A stretch of DNA of 64,000 nt from Isoetes taiwanensis (lineage: Eukaryota > Streptophyta > Lycopodiopsida > Isoetales > Isoetaceae): positions 1,430,789 through 1,494,788 of the forward strand of contig JAJEKV010000079.1 of NCBI GenBank assembly GCA_021234155.1, given 5' to 3'. A program made the position numbers and the translations under genes. Below, piece after piece: positions 45,480 to 55,465 of this stretch; position 1 is the first letter of the stretch, and each line of letters opens with the position of its first letter. The notes under the pieces were generated by a model, which worked only from the letters and a program-made list of their open reading frames with translations, did no database searches and had not been told where the DNA came from.

Positions 45480-45935
45480 TGTGCTACTGCTATTCGAGAA
45501 TACAAAACATTTTGGAAGCAGAAAGAAATTATTACAGAAAAGGCAGAATGAAACCAAAACGTTATTCCAGAATACAGAACACCAGGCCAACTAGACCATG
45601 CATATTCTGTTTCACATAGAATTAGAGAAGATTGAGTGGCACACCTTTAAAAGGAAAAATTGGTGCCTCAAATATGTATTCCAGTTCTCCAGCTGTAGAC
45701 TCCAAAGCCAGCGCCTTCTACAACCTAGTTGCTATTTCTGTATTTCGATTTGCATAGAATAATCATGGACAGATCAGTAAAAGATGTACATCTTTTTAGC
45801 ATCACTTCAACGTCTGGTATAGCAAAAGTGTATTGTGAAATACACTTCTGCTGAACAGGGAAAGCCAAAGCGTATCCCGGAATACACTTTGGCTTTCCCT
45901 GTTCAGCAGAAGTGTATTCCGGAGTACGCTTTAGT
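45480..45935. repeat. GTATTCC(A/G)GAATAC-type palindromes with an 80-bp foldback
   Basis: At 45839-45870 and 45887-45918 lie perfect 32-base inverted arms around a 16-base, itself near-palindromic, spacer containing 'gtatcccggaatac'. Related short palindromes (gttattccagaatac about 45562; gtattccggagtac about 45914) flank it. The core is the same as in the 9.95-10.45 kb cluster. The DNA could form a cruciform. Confidence 0.85.
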
Positions 45936-45940
45936 CCAAC

Positions 45941-46378
45941 AAGTAGCTCATGTCAATTGGCCTAGGATGTGGATGCCGAATACTGCCGTGCAGGGCGTAA
46001 GTGTTTCCTTATTTTGCAAAACTGACCTTGTAACTTTCTCCCTAGGGTAGTTATGTCGTTCTGGACGACTTGGCTAAGTCGAATTGCCATTCCGGAGCCT
46101 CCACAGTCCCGAACGACAAAACACTCCGGTTTCATGGTCGCCCGCAGGACGCTTCGTGGTTTGATAAGTTTCCCCGGATCAATCCTGGAATCTTTTGGAC
46201 CTTCCCGAAGAAGGGCCCTTGAACGGAGGATTCAATGGTCAGATAGGAGAACCGGGCTCTAAGAGGGTGGTCATTAGCGTACGGCCCATCGTGGGAGCGC
46301 TGCCAGGAAAGGCTGCCTCGAGAACTTTTTTGGATCCCGCCTCCTGGGGTCAGGACTCTCCCCTCTTGTGAGGCAGCC
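45941..46378. repeat. Direct repeat B, copy 1
   Basis: About 440 bases matched by 47049-47507 in the same orientation. Shared landmarks include 'caattggcctaggatgt', 'ttttgcaaaactgaccttg', 'ggaccttcccgaagaag', 'ggcccttgaacggagga' and 'gggagcg...ggaaaggctgcctcg'. By eye the copies are about 85-90% identical. The intervening 670 bases hold no recognisable coding domain. Confidence 0.85.
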
Positions 46379-47048
46379 GTGTAAGATCCTGACCTTGTTT
46401 GACTTGGGGTAGGGTGCCAGCTCAGTTGCCCGACAAGGGGCTGCCCCGACTGTTCTAATGCTAATCCTTTGACCTAGACCTTCTCCAAAAATTCCGAAAA
46501 TTGGGCTGTGTGCTAGTGATGAATTAGAAATCCAGCTAACAAAAAATCAGAATTTTATTTCGTACAATGCATTAATTACGAATTTATGAATGTCTTGCTA
46601 CTGCAAAAGCGCCCCTCGACTTCTAATTGCCACATCGAGAGGAGGACAGGTCCAAACTCTGTTCCGTCAGTTCCTCTTGCTTCACATTCTCAACTGCAGC
46701 TTCTGGCCACGTCCCAAGTGCAAAAGAACAAAACTTGGCCCCCAAAATGCAAACCCTTCTAGAACCCGGCAACTCACAGGGTTTATGTTTTGGAGGCCTC
46801 TCTTTGTCAAATTCGGCCGGGACCTTGCACTGTGTCTTGACATAGGGGAGATGTTGAGCCAGAGCATGGACCCTAAAACTTTCTCAAAACTGCTTGCCCA
46901 AAAGTCCTCTCCCCAAGGCAATGGAGACGGACGGGCAATGTCCCCTCTCCGGAACCATGATTTGGCTTTGCCAATGGACTCAGAACCGACATTGCCCTGG
47001 GGACCAAGTTTACGTGGCTGGAAGACCATCCTCCTCCAAGAAGCACCA
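46379..47048. other. Spacer between the two direct repeats B
   Basis: About 670 bases, moderately GC-rich. A 154-codon plus-strand ORF (46590-47054) and an opposite 129-codon ORF (47071-46682) overlap; neither resembles a known protein. If the flanking repeats are LTRs this would be the internal part of a very small non-autonomous element, but no clear primer site or TG...CA ends are visible. Confidence 0.35.
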
Positions 47049-47507
47049 AAGTAGCTCATGTCCAGGCACACTCGTAGTCAATTGGCCTAGGATGTAGATG
47101 TCGGATACTGCCCTGCAGGGTGTAAGTATTTCCTTCTTTTGCAAAACTGACCTTGTAACTTTCTCCTCTAGGGTAATTTCATCGTTCCATATGTCTTGGC
47201 AAAGTCGAATTGCCATACCGGAGCCTCCCCGGTGCCCGAACGACAAAACACTCTGGTTTCTACATGGTCACCCGCAGGACGCTCCGGGTTTGATAAGTTC
47301 CCCGGGACCGGTCTTGGAATCTTTTGGACCTTCCCGAAGAAGGGCCCTTGAACGGAGGATTCAAAGGTCGGATAGGGGAACCGGGTTCCGGAAGGATGGT
47401 CATTAGCGTATGGCCCACCGTGGGAGCGTTGCCCGGAAAGGCTGCCTCGGGAACTTTTTTGGATGCCCCCTCCTGGGGTTCGGACTCTCCCCTCTTATGA
47501 GGAAGCC
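47049..47507. repeat. Direct repeat B, copy 2
   Basis: Second copy of the 45941-46378 repeat with small insertions (for example after 'gctcatgtcc'). It ends at 'ctcttatgaggaagcc', matching 'ctcttgtgaggcagcc' in copy 1, after which the sequences diverge. Confidence 0.85.
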
Positions 47508-47571
47508 AACGTCCACGCTGGCGATCGTCGTGTTGGATGTAACAAGGCTTGGCAAGCCGATGTGTCATAAC

Positions 47572-47710
47572 CGTCGTTAAATGACGTACTGGCATCGTTA
47601 AACGATGCCGCGATTGCGACGTGTTTAATCACGACTTGGTCGTTAAATGACCAAAAAATATCATTATAAGCATCGTTTAACGACGTTTTGCCATGGTTCA
47701 ACGACGACCA
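47572..47710. repeat. Cluster of CGTTAAAYGA-type hairpins
   Basis: Four short near-perfect palindromes in about 115 bases: CGTCGTTAAATGACG (47572-47586), GCATCGTTAAACGATGC (47592-47608), GGTCGTTAAATGACC (47638-47652) and CATCGTTTAACGACG (about 47671-47685), plus a half site near 47697. Their outer bases differ but stay complementary within each palindrome. Confidence 0.75.
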
Positions 47711-48124
47711 AACTATGTTTAGAGGTCGATATGACACAAAATGTTTGTAGCGGTGGTTGGGAGCTGATGGCATCCCTATTTTCTAGAAACATTCTCACGA
47801 CCTCAATTGATTTGTGAGTCTTCTAGAGGTTTGCAGATAAGTAGGTTGTTTTAGGTCTCCTTTCTATTCGGTGGTTTTGCACGTAAGGGTAACTATTGTC
47901 AGATCAAGTGTTCTCACATGACCTATCTCTTTATCAATAAATCGAGCCATGCCTGGTTGTAGAAAACACAGTGTGGTATTTGCACATACCAAATATTTTG
48001 TATGGTTTACAAAAATAATCCATAAGCTTATCCTTAAATCTCCAACCAAATCCAGTATCTTCTATGATATGTGTTCCAAAATCACTGAGCCTCTTAAATA
48101 GAGTTTGTTTAATAATCTCCTTCC

Positions 48125-48475
48125 ATGTCTGCACAGCCTCCACCAGAGGATTTGCAGCCCCCTGGACAGGCTGTTCCCGAGGTCCCGCTTCATGAGACTA
48201 GTACGGCCACAGAACACACACCAGCCCTGTCTTTGCGTATTTTGGGTCTTGAAGAGACGAGTGATTTGTCTCCCACAGAGCAGGCGGCCTCCTTCTTCAC
48301 TCAGGTGATGCACATACATGCCGACGGCATCCTTTCAGCACAGCGGGTGGGCGCAGCACGGCTCGACCGCCCCCGCCATCTCCTGGTCTGCTTTCAGGAG
48401 GCTCTTTCCAGGCTGCACATCTTGCGGCATGGCAATCATTTGAAAGGAACCACCTTTTCGGGCCAGAAGATTTGA
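48125..48475 (+). CDS. LINE ORF1-like protein (116 codons)
   Basis: Open from ATG 48125 (MSAQPPPEDLQPPGQ) to TGA 48473-48475. After a Pro-rich lead it reads 'LRILGLEETSDLSPTEQAA' followed by 'SFFTQVMHI', then 'SAQRVGAARLDRPRHLLVCF' and 'ILRHGNHLKGTTFSGQKI'. This looks like the RNA-recognition fold of LINE ORF1 proteins (beta strand, helix, RPRxLLVxF strand). A second frame continues 'DLTRMRLCRRTKNYAEKAK' (48470-48530), so the original ORF1 ran about 20-25 codons further past a frameshift. It would bind element RNA; no partner ORF2 is present. Confidence 0.6.
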   Translation: MSAQPPPEDLQPPGQAVPEVPLHETSTATEHTPALSLRILGLEETSDLSPTEQAASFFTQVMHIHADGILSAQRVGAARLDRPRHLLVCFQEALSRLHILRHGNHLKGTTFSGQKI

Positions 48476-48803
48476 CTCGCATGCGACTCTGCCGACGGAC
48501 CAAGAATTATGCCGAAAAGGCTAAACTGCTTGCGCGAAATGGGCGTGTATAGGGGAGGCCAAAGCTATCATTCGGGATCGGTAAGCCAACTGATCCCGGA
48601 CCGATCTAGGCCTAGCCATGAGCTACTGCTTTCGGGTTGGTCCCATTTCCTTCATTTTTGTGTTGTGACAGGGCTTAGACCCCATGTTCTGTTTTGGTTG
48701 TAACGGGGCTTAGACCCCATGTTGTTCTGTTTTTTGATCGGGGTTTGACCCCCTTGTTTGTTTTGGTCCCATAACCCGATTGGGTTCCGTGGACGTTAAA
48801 AAT

Positions 48804-48832
48804 TTCTTCCTTCCTTCCTTCCTTCCTTCCTT
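48804..48832. repeat. (CTTC)n microsatellite, LINE tail
   Basis: About seven CTTC units directly follow the LINE terminal block and 'ttaaaaattt', so it is read as the tail of the copy at 48125-48832. Confidence 0.85.
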
Positions 48833-50640
48833 AATGTTGGTCTTGTCTATAATTTTAGAAGAGAATAATGAGTGCATCGTGACCTTTGCTCTAGCACCAC
48901 CATCTGTATTACTTTGCAGCATTCTTCTACCATCTACACTTCTGGTAATAACTCTTCTTTGTTCTGCTTCACTCTGCAAGGGCAGACATAGTGTGAGTTT
49001 AAGTTTGTTATTCTCAGATACATTATAAATACAATCGATTAATACTCCAAAGACCTTCATATATTTGTTGTCTAGGGTAAATATTGCCCATTTTCCCTAA
49101 TATCAGTACAATTACATTCTTTTGGCCAATGCTGGCCATAAGGTAGCCCCAGGAGTTTTTTATTATTTCAGGTCCAACAGTAGGGACCCCGTTATTTTAT
49201 CTTTACTATGTATTTTTGTTATACCCACTACATTCAGTTTTATTATGCTATACTTATTGATTTATGTGGTCCAATGTATTTCTTAACTAGTACACTTAAC
49301 AGCTCATGTTCCATGCTTCTGGTATATAACCTCCATAGACCAATCGGATAGCTTCAATACAATTTATATTATCAAACCACATATATCTCCTCAACATGTA
49401 TTTAGACCATAGTCTTCCATGTTAACCATTACAAGCATAACCAAAATCTGGGACATATAACATCACTGCCGTCTATACTAGGTCAAAATTACCAGGTCAA
49501 AAGTTTATCCAAAACGACTAAAAAACTTTTATAAAAATAGGGAATACAACTGATATATCAGTTCCAATAATACTAGTTATGGTGCCCGGCGTTGCCGGGC
49601 ATAGCAATGCGTAGAATAGACAATATGGTTTGGAGGGGCAAGGGTAGTATAGAGGAACTTTTTAAGATTCATAGATACGAAGTTCAATATATGGATTTTA
49701 TGTGTGCGGTATTTAGGACTTTAAACTTGATTATGCTATATTAGACCAAGTACAAATACACATAACCTGATGTTGAACGCGAATGTAGTTGATAATTCCC
49801 TCAAGGTAGTTGGTCCCCTATGTTGCCTAAGCACTATTGGAAAGATATTTTGAAAATGGCAAAAAGGATGGTAGTAAAGCAAGTTAACTATTAGCAACAA
49901 TTTGAAGAGGTGGTTTGAAATACAGCAGGGGTTTAGCCTGGACTTCCATAATACCATATTATTCAACATTGGTATGTAGATGTGTTCGCGTGGTTCACTT
50001 TTAGTTAGAAGTTGGAGATTTTGTTATCTCTATTGTTTAAGCATTTATAAGATGGGAGGCGTATATTTTAGGTGAAGATGGTAGGACATCATAATGGGGG
50101 CATTTTGTACATCGAATTAAAACATGGTCTTAAGGTTGTATTTGAAGTTTATAATGTGAAGGCTATATTTGTAGTGTATAATGTCAATTTTGTATAGGGT
50201 AAAGAGGATGAGACTTGGGTTGCTAAATGCAGCATATTAAATGGCTATTTTATAAAACAAATTTATAAGGAAACAACTTTCGCTTGTTGGATCAAAGAAG
50301 TGACTTTGAAGTGTAAAATGATTTAATAACTTAACATTTCGATGCCAATAATTTGAGAACACATCATTTGATAAAATAACGTGGTGATAATGTTTACAAA
50401 CTTTAATAACTTAACATTCAAATGAAAATCCTGTCAATATACTCTTCATATAGTCTCGTGGCTATCTTATTGATATCCCCATGTGGTAAAGTAACGTGAT
50501 CATAATGTTTAAAAGTGCAAAATACCAGAAACCAGATTCTCCTTGGACAGATATAACTCATTATGGAATTGGGATCAATTTGTTGATGGGAATAATGAGT
50601 ACAGCTCTAGATATAAAGATAGAGAAATACAGTACTGCCT
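48833..50640. other. No recognisable gene; one copy of a GGTGCCCGGCGTTGC motif
   Basis: AT-rich. GGTGCCCGGCGTTGCCGGGC at about 49580-49600 is the inverted partner of the copy at about 44155-44180. Small ORFs are not recognised. Confidence 0.4.
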
Positions 50641-50870
50641 CAAAAAAAAACCTTTTTTATCCGTTGCCTTGCAGGCTTAGAGCTTGTCTCTGTCCAATCT
50701 GTCCGTATCCTTCCTATTACTTCTGCTAGAGTTCAATGTCGTTCTCTTTGTACTGGCTGTGAAAAGAGCCCCAGCCTTACTTTGTAAAGATAAGATGGAA
50801 GAGTTGTTTTGTAGCACTGCTTCAGGAAAAACCTTTTTTATCCCTTGCCTTACAGACAAAGCATAGGTCA
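50640..50870. repeat. Short direct duplication resembling intron 3' ends
   Basis: 'actgcctcaaaaaa' + 'aaaccttttttatccgttgccttgcag' (about 50633-50674) recurs as 'actgcttcaggaa' + 'aaaccttttttatcccttgccttacag' (about 50815-50854). Each ends in a pyrimidine-rich stretch and CAG/ACAG like a splice acceptor. The ORF sections after them are not recognised. Confidence 0.6.
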
Positions 50871-51596
50871 AAGAGCGACAACACATGCTATAGCATGTAG
50901 GATCGTGATAGCTAGCCGAAAACATCGCGAGCCTAGCAAAAAAGAGGCTCAAATATAAAAAGAGATAAAGGTGAGGTTATGGCCAAGGGTCAAGAGGAGA
51001 TGGAGGTTGAGAGAGCCAAAGTGGAGTGGAATCGAAAAAAACTCGGCAGGCCATGACGGTCGATTTGGAGAGCATTGCGCGCAGATGGATGCAAGGCGTT
51101 CAAATGGGGTATAAAGATGGGGTATAAAGATGGTGATCAACAGGAAACAGGGGAGGTGCAACCATGGGGAAAAGACCCCAACGAGAAAAAAATATGCAGA
51201 GCAAATGGGGCATTGGATAGGCATAGCAAGAAGGGCATATGCAATAATGAGAAGAAAAAGTCGGAGGAAACACGGAGCAAAACTAAATGAATATATAAGG
51301 GAGAGTAAAGGGCAACTTAAATAATAGTAGGTAAAGGTAGGACGAAAAATGGGTGGTCGAAAAGAAAAAGGGAGCTAAAATAAGGCTGGCAGATATATAA
51401 GGCCTGTGGTATGGAAATCCCAGAGCAAGAGAGGTGAAGACAGAGTGGTGATAAAAAGCTATGGCAAGGATAAATTAAACATGCCACCACCCAAAAAATT
51501 AAACAATGGAAACAAACTTAGCATACCTTAACCGGCAAGTCCTTGCCTATTTTAGATCCTAGCCGTTAGATCTAGACTGGTGATTAGCCGTAACAG
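50871..51596. other. Purine-rich stretch without recognisable gene
   Basis: Short Lys/Arg/Glu-rich ORFs around 51075-51324 reflect the purine-rich composition; none shows a domain. 'ggggtataaagatgg' is doubled at about 51104 and 51118. Confidence 0.35.
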
Positions 51597-51663
51597 GTGA
51601 TCCTTGGCCTGGTTATCACGATAAACCATCTGCAACCTGGTTATCATGATAAACCATCTGCAG
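51597..51663. repeat. Tandem duplication of about 31 bp
   Basis: 'cctggttatcacgataaac' + 'catctgcaa' is followed at once by 'cctggttatcatgataaac' + 'catctgca', with one difference. 'caaatcatgaatctg' is also doubled at about 51727-51755 and recurs near 53985. Confidence 0.85.
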
Positions 51664-51901
51664 CAGCCTGTCGTGAGGGATAACTTGCCCTGTATTTTTC
51701 CCATTCTACTTGTTCTTGGCGGCTACAAATCATGAATCTGCAAATCATGAATCTGAATCATGAATATGTAGCATTATAACAGGGGGTTTTTTTTGTGATT
51801 TTGTACGCTTTTTGGCATGGTTTTTATATGATTTCATGGGCGTATTGCACGAGGCATACTAATCAGTATATCTAGAGTGCACACTGGATTCTCATACCTG
51901 A

Positions 51902-52192
51902 ATGACATTTTATTTATGGTTTTGCAATGGTTTTGCCTTGCATTCAACTTTAGGGTTCGACTTTAGGGTTTGTGGAGTGAAAGGAATTTACAGGACTATT
52001 TCCGGCAGTTCTGTCCTCGCTATGGCTTCCAATGGAGAGGGAAATTTTTCTTTTTTCTGGCGGCTATGGCGACGTCTTCTTGGCGGACTTCCTTCTTCTT
52101 CTCTTCTTAGCTCACCAACGCTACTAGCAAACGGATCGAAGGCAGCCAAAACTGTTGATTTAAAGATGACAGACGATCCGATCTGCTTCTGA
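51902..52192 (+). CDS. Unrecognised ORF (96 codons, possible host exon)
   Basis: The open frame ends 'AAKTVDLKMTDDPICF' at a TGA (52190-52192). An internal ATG at 52021 begins 'MASNGEGNFSFFWRLWRRLL'. It has an aromatic/basic segment followed by a Ser/Leu-rich one and could be a short membrane-associated or organelle-targeted N-terminus. I do not recognise the family and no splice signals are decisive. Confidence 0.2.
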   Translation: MTFYLWFCNGFALHSTLGFDFRVCGVKGIYRTISGSSVLAMASNGEGNFSFFWRLWRRLLGGLPSSSLLSSPTLLANGSKAAKTVDLKMTDDPICF

Positions 52193-52664
52193 GGGTTCTC
52201 TCTGGCTTATGGGGCCTATATGGCCTTTCCACGCTTGCAAGGCCTTTCTCAAAAGAGGCGGTGGCTATGGGGTTTACAGGCGGGAACACAAAGTTTGGTG
52301 GATAGATTAGCCTGCAAAGGAGTTCGATCTGGCAAGGATCTACTGTGGGTGAAGCTTGAATAAATTCGGTAAGCCATGGAATAGATAGTATTGTTCTGTC
52401 ACATGGCAGAAGTGGTCTTCATATCGCTTCTTCTTTTGTCCCTTGAATGCTAATATCCGTTTATCGATGTCGCCGGACAAGCGCAGTATGAATCAGGCTT
52501 TACTTCTAAATTAGCAACGGATGTGTCATTCTGAGGTTCGCGTTCTTATATGATCCTTTTAGTTCAGCGGTTTCATGTTGCTTGAAAACATGAAAGAGCG
52601 CACGGGCCGATTTGGGTAGGTGTGAACTGCCAATTGGACAAAGTGTTTTAGTCCATATTTTCCA

Positions 52665-52880
52665 ATGGCCAACAAACGTCGTAGTTCCGGGCCAGAAAAA
52701 GGAAAGAGACCAAGGAAAAGGACAAAATCAGAGATATCTGTTTACCCACCATTCAAGGAAAGCGAGGATGAGCTTATAACGATATGTGTTGGGCAGCCAG
52801 CAGCAACTACGGTGGCTTCTTGCTTTTCTTCTCCCTCTTTCCCATTTCTTCCCATTTCTTCTGCAGGTCTGGTGGTCTAA
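52665..52880 (+). CDS. Unrecognised basic ORF (71 codons, possible exon)
   Basis: It starts MANKRRSSGPEKGKRPRKRT with a strong nuclear-localisation-like basic cluster, followed by an acidic 'PFKESEDELITICVGQP' segment. A pyrimidine-rich stretch ending CTTCTGCAG (about 52830-52865) could be a splice acceptor inside the ORF, and 'NRDCHKSDNLGTDPGAIEIE' in another frame follows. This suggests a gene with an intron here, but no family is recognised. Confidence 0.25.
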   Translation: MANKRRSSGPEKGKRPRKRTKSEISVYPPFKESEDELITICVGQPAATTVASCFSSPSFPFLPISSAGLVV

Positions 52881-52984
52881 AACAGAAAACAGAGACTGCC
52901 ATAAATCTGATAATCTTGGCACAGACCCTGGAGCAATAGAAATAGAAATCGTTCCTCAAACATTGATGGATTAGCAGGGTTTAA

Positions 52985-53325
52985 GGTATTTGAAGAGATA
53001 TACAGGCATTTGCAAAGCATATCAAGCACTGCCTTTTGTTTGCTCGTGTTGATAATCTGCACCAAGTGCTGTTGGTTCGAAAATATTCTGTATCATTTGT
53101 TAAACAGTGATTTATTAAGATGATGCTGGCTGTTCTTTTTATGTTCTTTTTATATTCTTTCCATCTCGACATCTTCATAATGCAGTAAAGTATTTCTGTT
53201 ACATGCATGTCTTACAGGATATCTGATTGGCGTTTGTATATTATGACCTACTATTATGGCTTCCTTATAGCTATTTGAAGAGATATACAGGCATTTGCAA
53301 AGCATATCAAGCACTAGCCAACATG
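52985..53325. repeat. Direct repeat of 45 bp, about 290 bp apart
   Basis: 'tatttgaagagatatacag' + 'gcatttgcaaagcatatcaa' + 'gcact' occurs at about 52988-53031 and again at about 53273-53316 with essentially no differences. The frame reads 'FEEIYRHLQSISST' in the first copy. It may mark a small duplication of a coding exon end. Confidence 0.85.
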
Positions 53326-53329
53326 GAGC

Positions 53330-54238
53330 ACATATGCATGGAAAATAGAAAGTGAAGGTCACATATTTGCACGTTGGAAAGGCACAGATTATTTCATGCT
53401 TTTACAAAGATCATAGGAGTTTTCAAACAGATCTAGGTGCGACTATAGAGAACAATTTGGAGGCTTTGTCATACACTCATAGCTCAATGTTAAATATATT
53501 CTTGCTATCTTTATATCTGGACAAATTGCATGTTCCTCTTGGAACTAATCCATGTTCTAGCATGAACCATGCCCTCTTATACATGTGTTCAACTAGAATA
53601 TCCAAGCTTCTTAGTATTAATATATAGCTATGTTTGCTTTTGTTAGGGCTCGAAGGGCCCAAAATTTTTTTTAGTATAACAACCAACACATAACTATCAT
53701 TAACATTAATTAACACAAACCATTGGGTCCAACACATTTAAATTAAAATTCCCCTTAAACCCCCTTTGGTTTGGGTGCATATTCACACGGGGGGTGACGT
53801 AGGGCAGCGAGAGCCCTTATAATTATGTTTTGTACGTATAAAATCAACACCATATAGTATATTGTCTGAAATCTTATAGTATTTTACAAAACTTGTTATA
53901 CAGTATAACAAATTCTGTACATCTATACCCCACAAACGAGGAACTTTGTGTACGGTGCAGATTAAGGAATAAGGGGTGAATATGCCTACAAATCATGAAT
54001 CTGCACCGAAAACTCTGTTCCTGGCCGGATTTGCATCCTCATCCAAATCTGTTAAAAAAAACATATTCTTGGCGGATTTTGCGGCTTTTCGCACATAAAT
54101 CTGCTTGAAAAATCTCTTCGGATGTAGGTTGTGCCTTGGAATCTCGCCAACATATTTGCAAGGGAGTGTAGCAAGCAAGATCGATCGCCCGAAAAAGGCT
54201 CGGACCTGCCAGTTAAAGGGTCAAACCCACATGCTTTC
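53330..54238. other. No recognisable gene
   Basis: Only short ORFs (up to about 91 codons at 53352-53627) without known motifs. At about 53985 'tacaaatcatgaatctgca' repeats the phrase found near 51725. Confidence 0.35.
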
Positions 54239-54302
54239 GCCCATTACGGCAAATAAATGGGCTCGCCCCTCTGGGCTCGCCCATTTATTTGCCGTAATGG
54301 GC
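54239..54302. repeat. Perfect foldback, 24-bp arms
   Basis: Arms at 54239-54262 and 54279-54302 are exact inverted copies (beginning GCCCATTACGGCAAATAA) around a 16-base spacer 'tcgcccctctgggctc'. Neighbouring text is unrelated. Cruciform-prone DNA; no gene is implied. Confidence 0.9.
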
Positions 54303-54720
54303 TCTCACAGGGGTTTAACCCCTTCTTAACCGGGCTGGGCCGAACTGGCGAAAAGGGAGTAGAGCAGCAGGACAGGGAATGTCGGATAGGTGAGAAGGAA
54401 AACTAGACAGCGACAGGGATGCTGGGCAAGGTGCTGGGCGAGATGAGAACTAGATGAGAAAATCTTTCTATGTATATGATTACTAGAATCGAATTAGCTA
54501 TATTTATCATTCTTCCACCCCTTTATTTATCATTCTCCCTTCTCCAGCAACCCAAAGTACTTTGAAGATTCTGATGCTAAATCGTCCTCTGTTTACCAAT
54601 TCCTGTGGCTGAACGAGGTAATTCTTTTGGTTGCTTTAATTCCAGTGCCTTGGGCGGGAAAGGATGCCTTGGGCAGCAAAGAATGAGGGCTTGAAGCCTG
54701 AAAAATCCACCCCTGTTGAT

Positions 54721-54949
54721 TCTTACAAATCAGAGGATAATAATAGGAGAAATATCTATTGATGGATAGATAAGAATAGCCCTTGCCGTGGCTCACAACA
54801 AAATATAGAGAGGTTCAATTGAATTTGGTTACATCCGTTTCTTTCCTTTATCAGAGTAGTTACACCCTTTGGCAACAGCCACGTCTAGTGGCTTAGATGT
54901 GGCATCCACGTCGGAGGATGACGATGGACTTCGGGACATATTCTCAACA
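54721..54949 (-). repeat. 3' LTR of copia element
   Basis: 229-bp copy of 59344-59572. The three differences (plus strand) are t/c about 54771, a/g about 54800 and a/g about 54874. Confidence 0.93.
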
Positions 54950-54962
54950 CTCCCACTTGTTC
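54950..54962 (-). promoter_or_regulatory. Polypurine tract of copia element
   Basis: Read on the minus strand, AACAAGTGGGAG lies directly before the 3' LTR start TGTTGAGA, the position and composition of a plus-strand primer. Confidence 0.85.
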
Positions 54963-54989
54963 CAAGTCCACTGTTCTCATCATCACTCA

Positions 54990-55465
54990 GATTTACCACA
55001 CCAAGAGAAGCTCTATGACTCTCAAACTTATCTCTGGCCAATGGTTTTGTAAATATATCTGCTACCATTTCGTTTGTGCCAATATAGATCAGCTCAAGCG
55101 TCTCTTCATTAACCTGTTCTCTACTGTGTTTGAATGTGCTTGGTTCTAGCATGATACTTAGGATTCTTGGTCAGCACAATAGAACCCTGATTATCACTGA
55201 ATATTACTATTGGATCTGCTACACATTCATGATGTAACCCTTCCAGCAATCTCCTTAACCAAATAGCTTCCTTTCTTTGCATGAGTTCTTTGCTACATAC
55301 TGCTTACATCTTTGGATAGTGCAACTATTGCTTGCTTCTTTGAACTCCGTGAAATTGAGCCGCTTCCTAAACCGAAAGAATATCCGAAGTTGACTTTCTT
55401 GAATCAAGATCTCACCTTGTCGGCATCGATTACGTAGTAACCAATCAATGTTGCATTTCCGCCCT
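54990..55465 (-). pseudogene. Copia RNase H, degraded by frameshifts
   Basis: Remnants in several frames: 'SSKKQAIVALS' region (about 55345-55310), 'EAIWLRRLLEGLHHECVADP' (about 55275-55215) followed by 'IVIFSDNQGSIVLTKNPKYH' (about 55215-55155), and the final 'ELIYIGTNEMVADIFTKPLA' (about 55095-55035). The first RNase H aspartate region (usually YxDADWAG) is not intact. RNase H would degrade RNA in RNA:DNA hybrids during replication. Damage is concentrated here although the LTRs are almost identical. Confidence 0.85.

Larger units (their letters stand above)
48125..48832 (+). mobile_element. Non-autonomous LINE derivative: ORF1 joined to LINE 3' end
   Basis: An ORF1-like frame (48125-48475) is followed, without any endonuclease or reverse transcriptase, by about 180 bases containing a repeated 'cggggcttagaccccatgtt'-like phrase. 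The LINE terminal block GGTCCCATAACCCGATTGGG plus TTCCGTGGACG then comes just before a (CTTC)n tail ending about 48832. The terminal block matches that of the LINE at 42356-42395. Internal deletion of ORF2 is the simplest origin. Such a copy would need an RT supplied in trans. No target duplication was identified. Confidence 0.7.

Noticed and set aside
46590-47071. Protein-coding gene in overlapping 154- and 129-codon ORFs
   Set aside because: They overlap on opposite strands, have no recognisable motif, and lie between and within repeat copies.
51075-51324. Basic Lys/Arg/Glu-rich proteins
   Set aside because: They reflect purine-rich low-complexity DNA; no domain and no supporting context.
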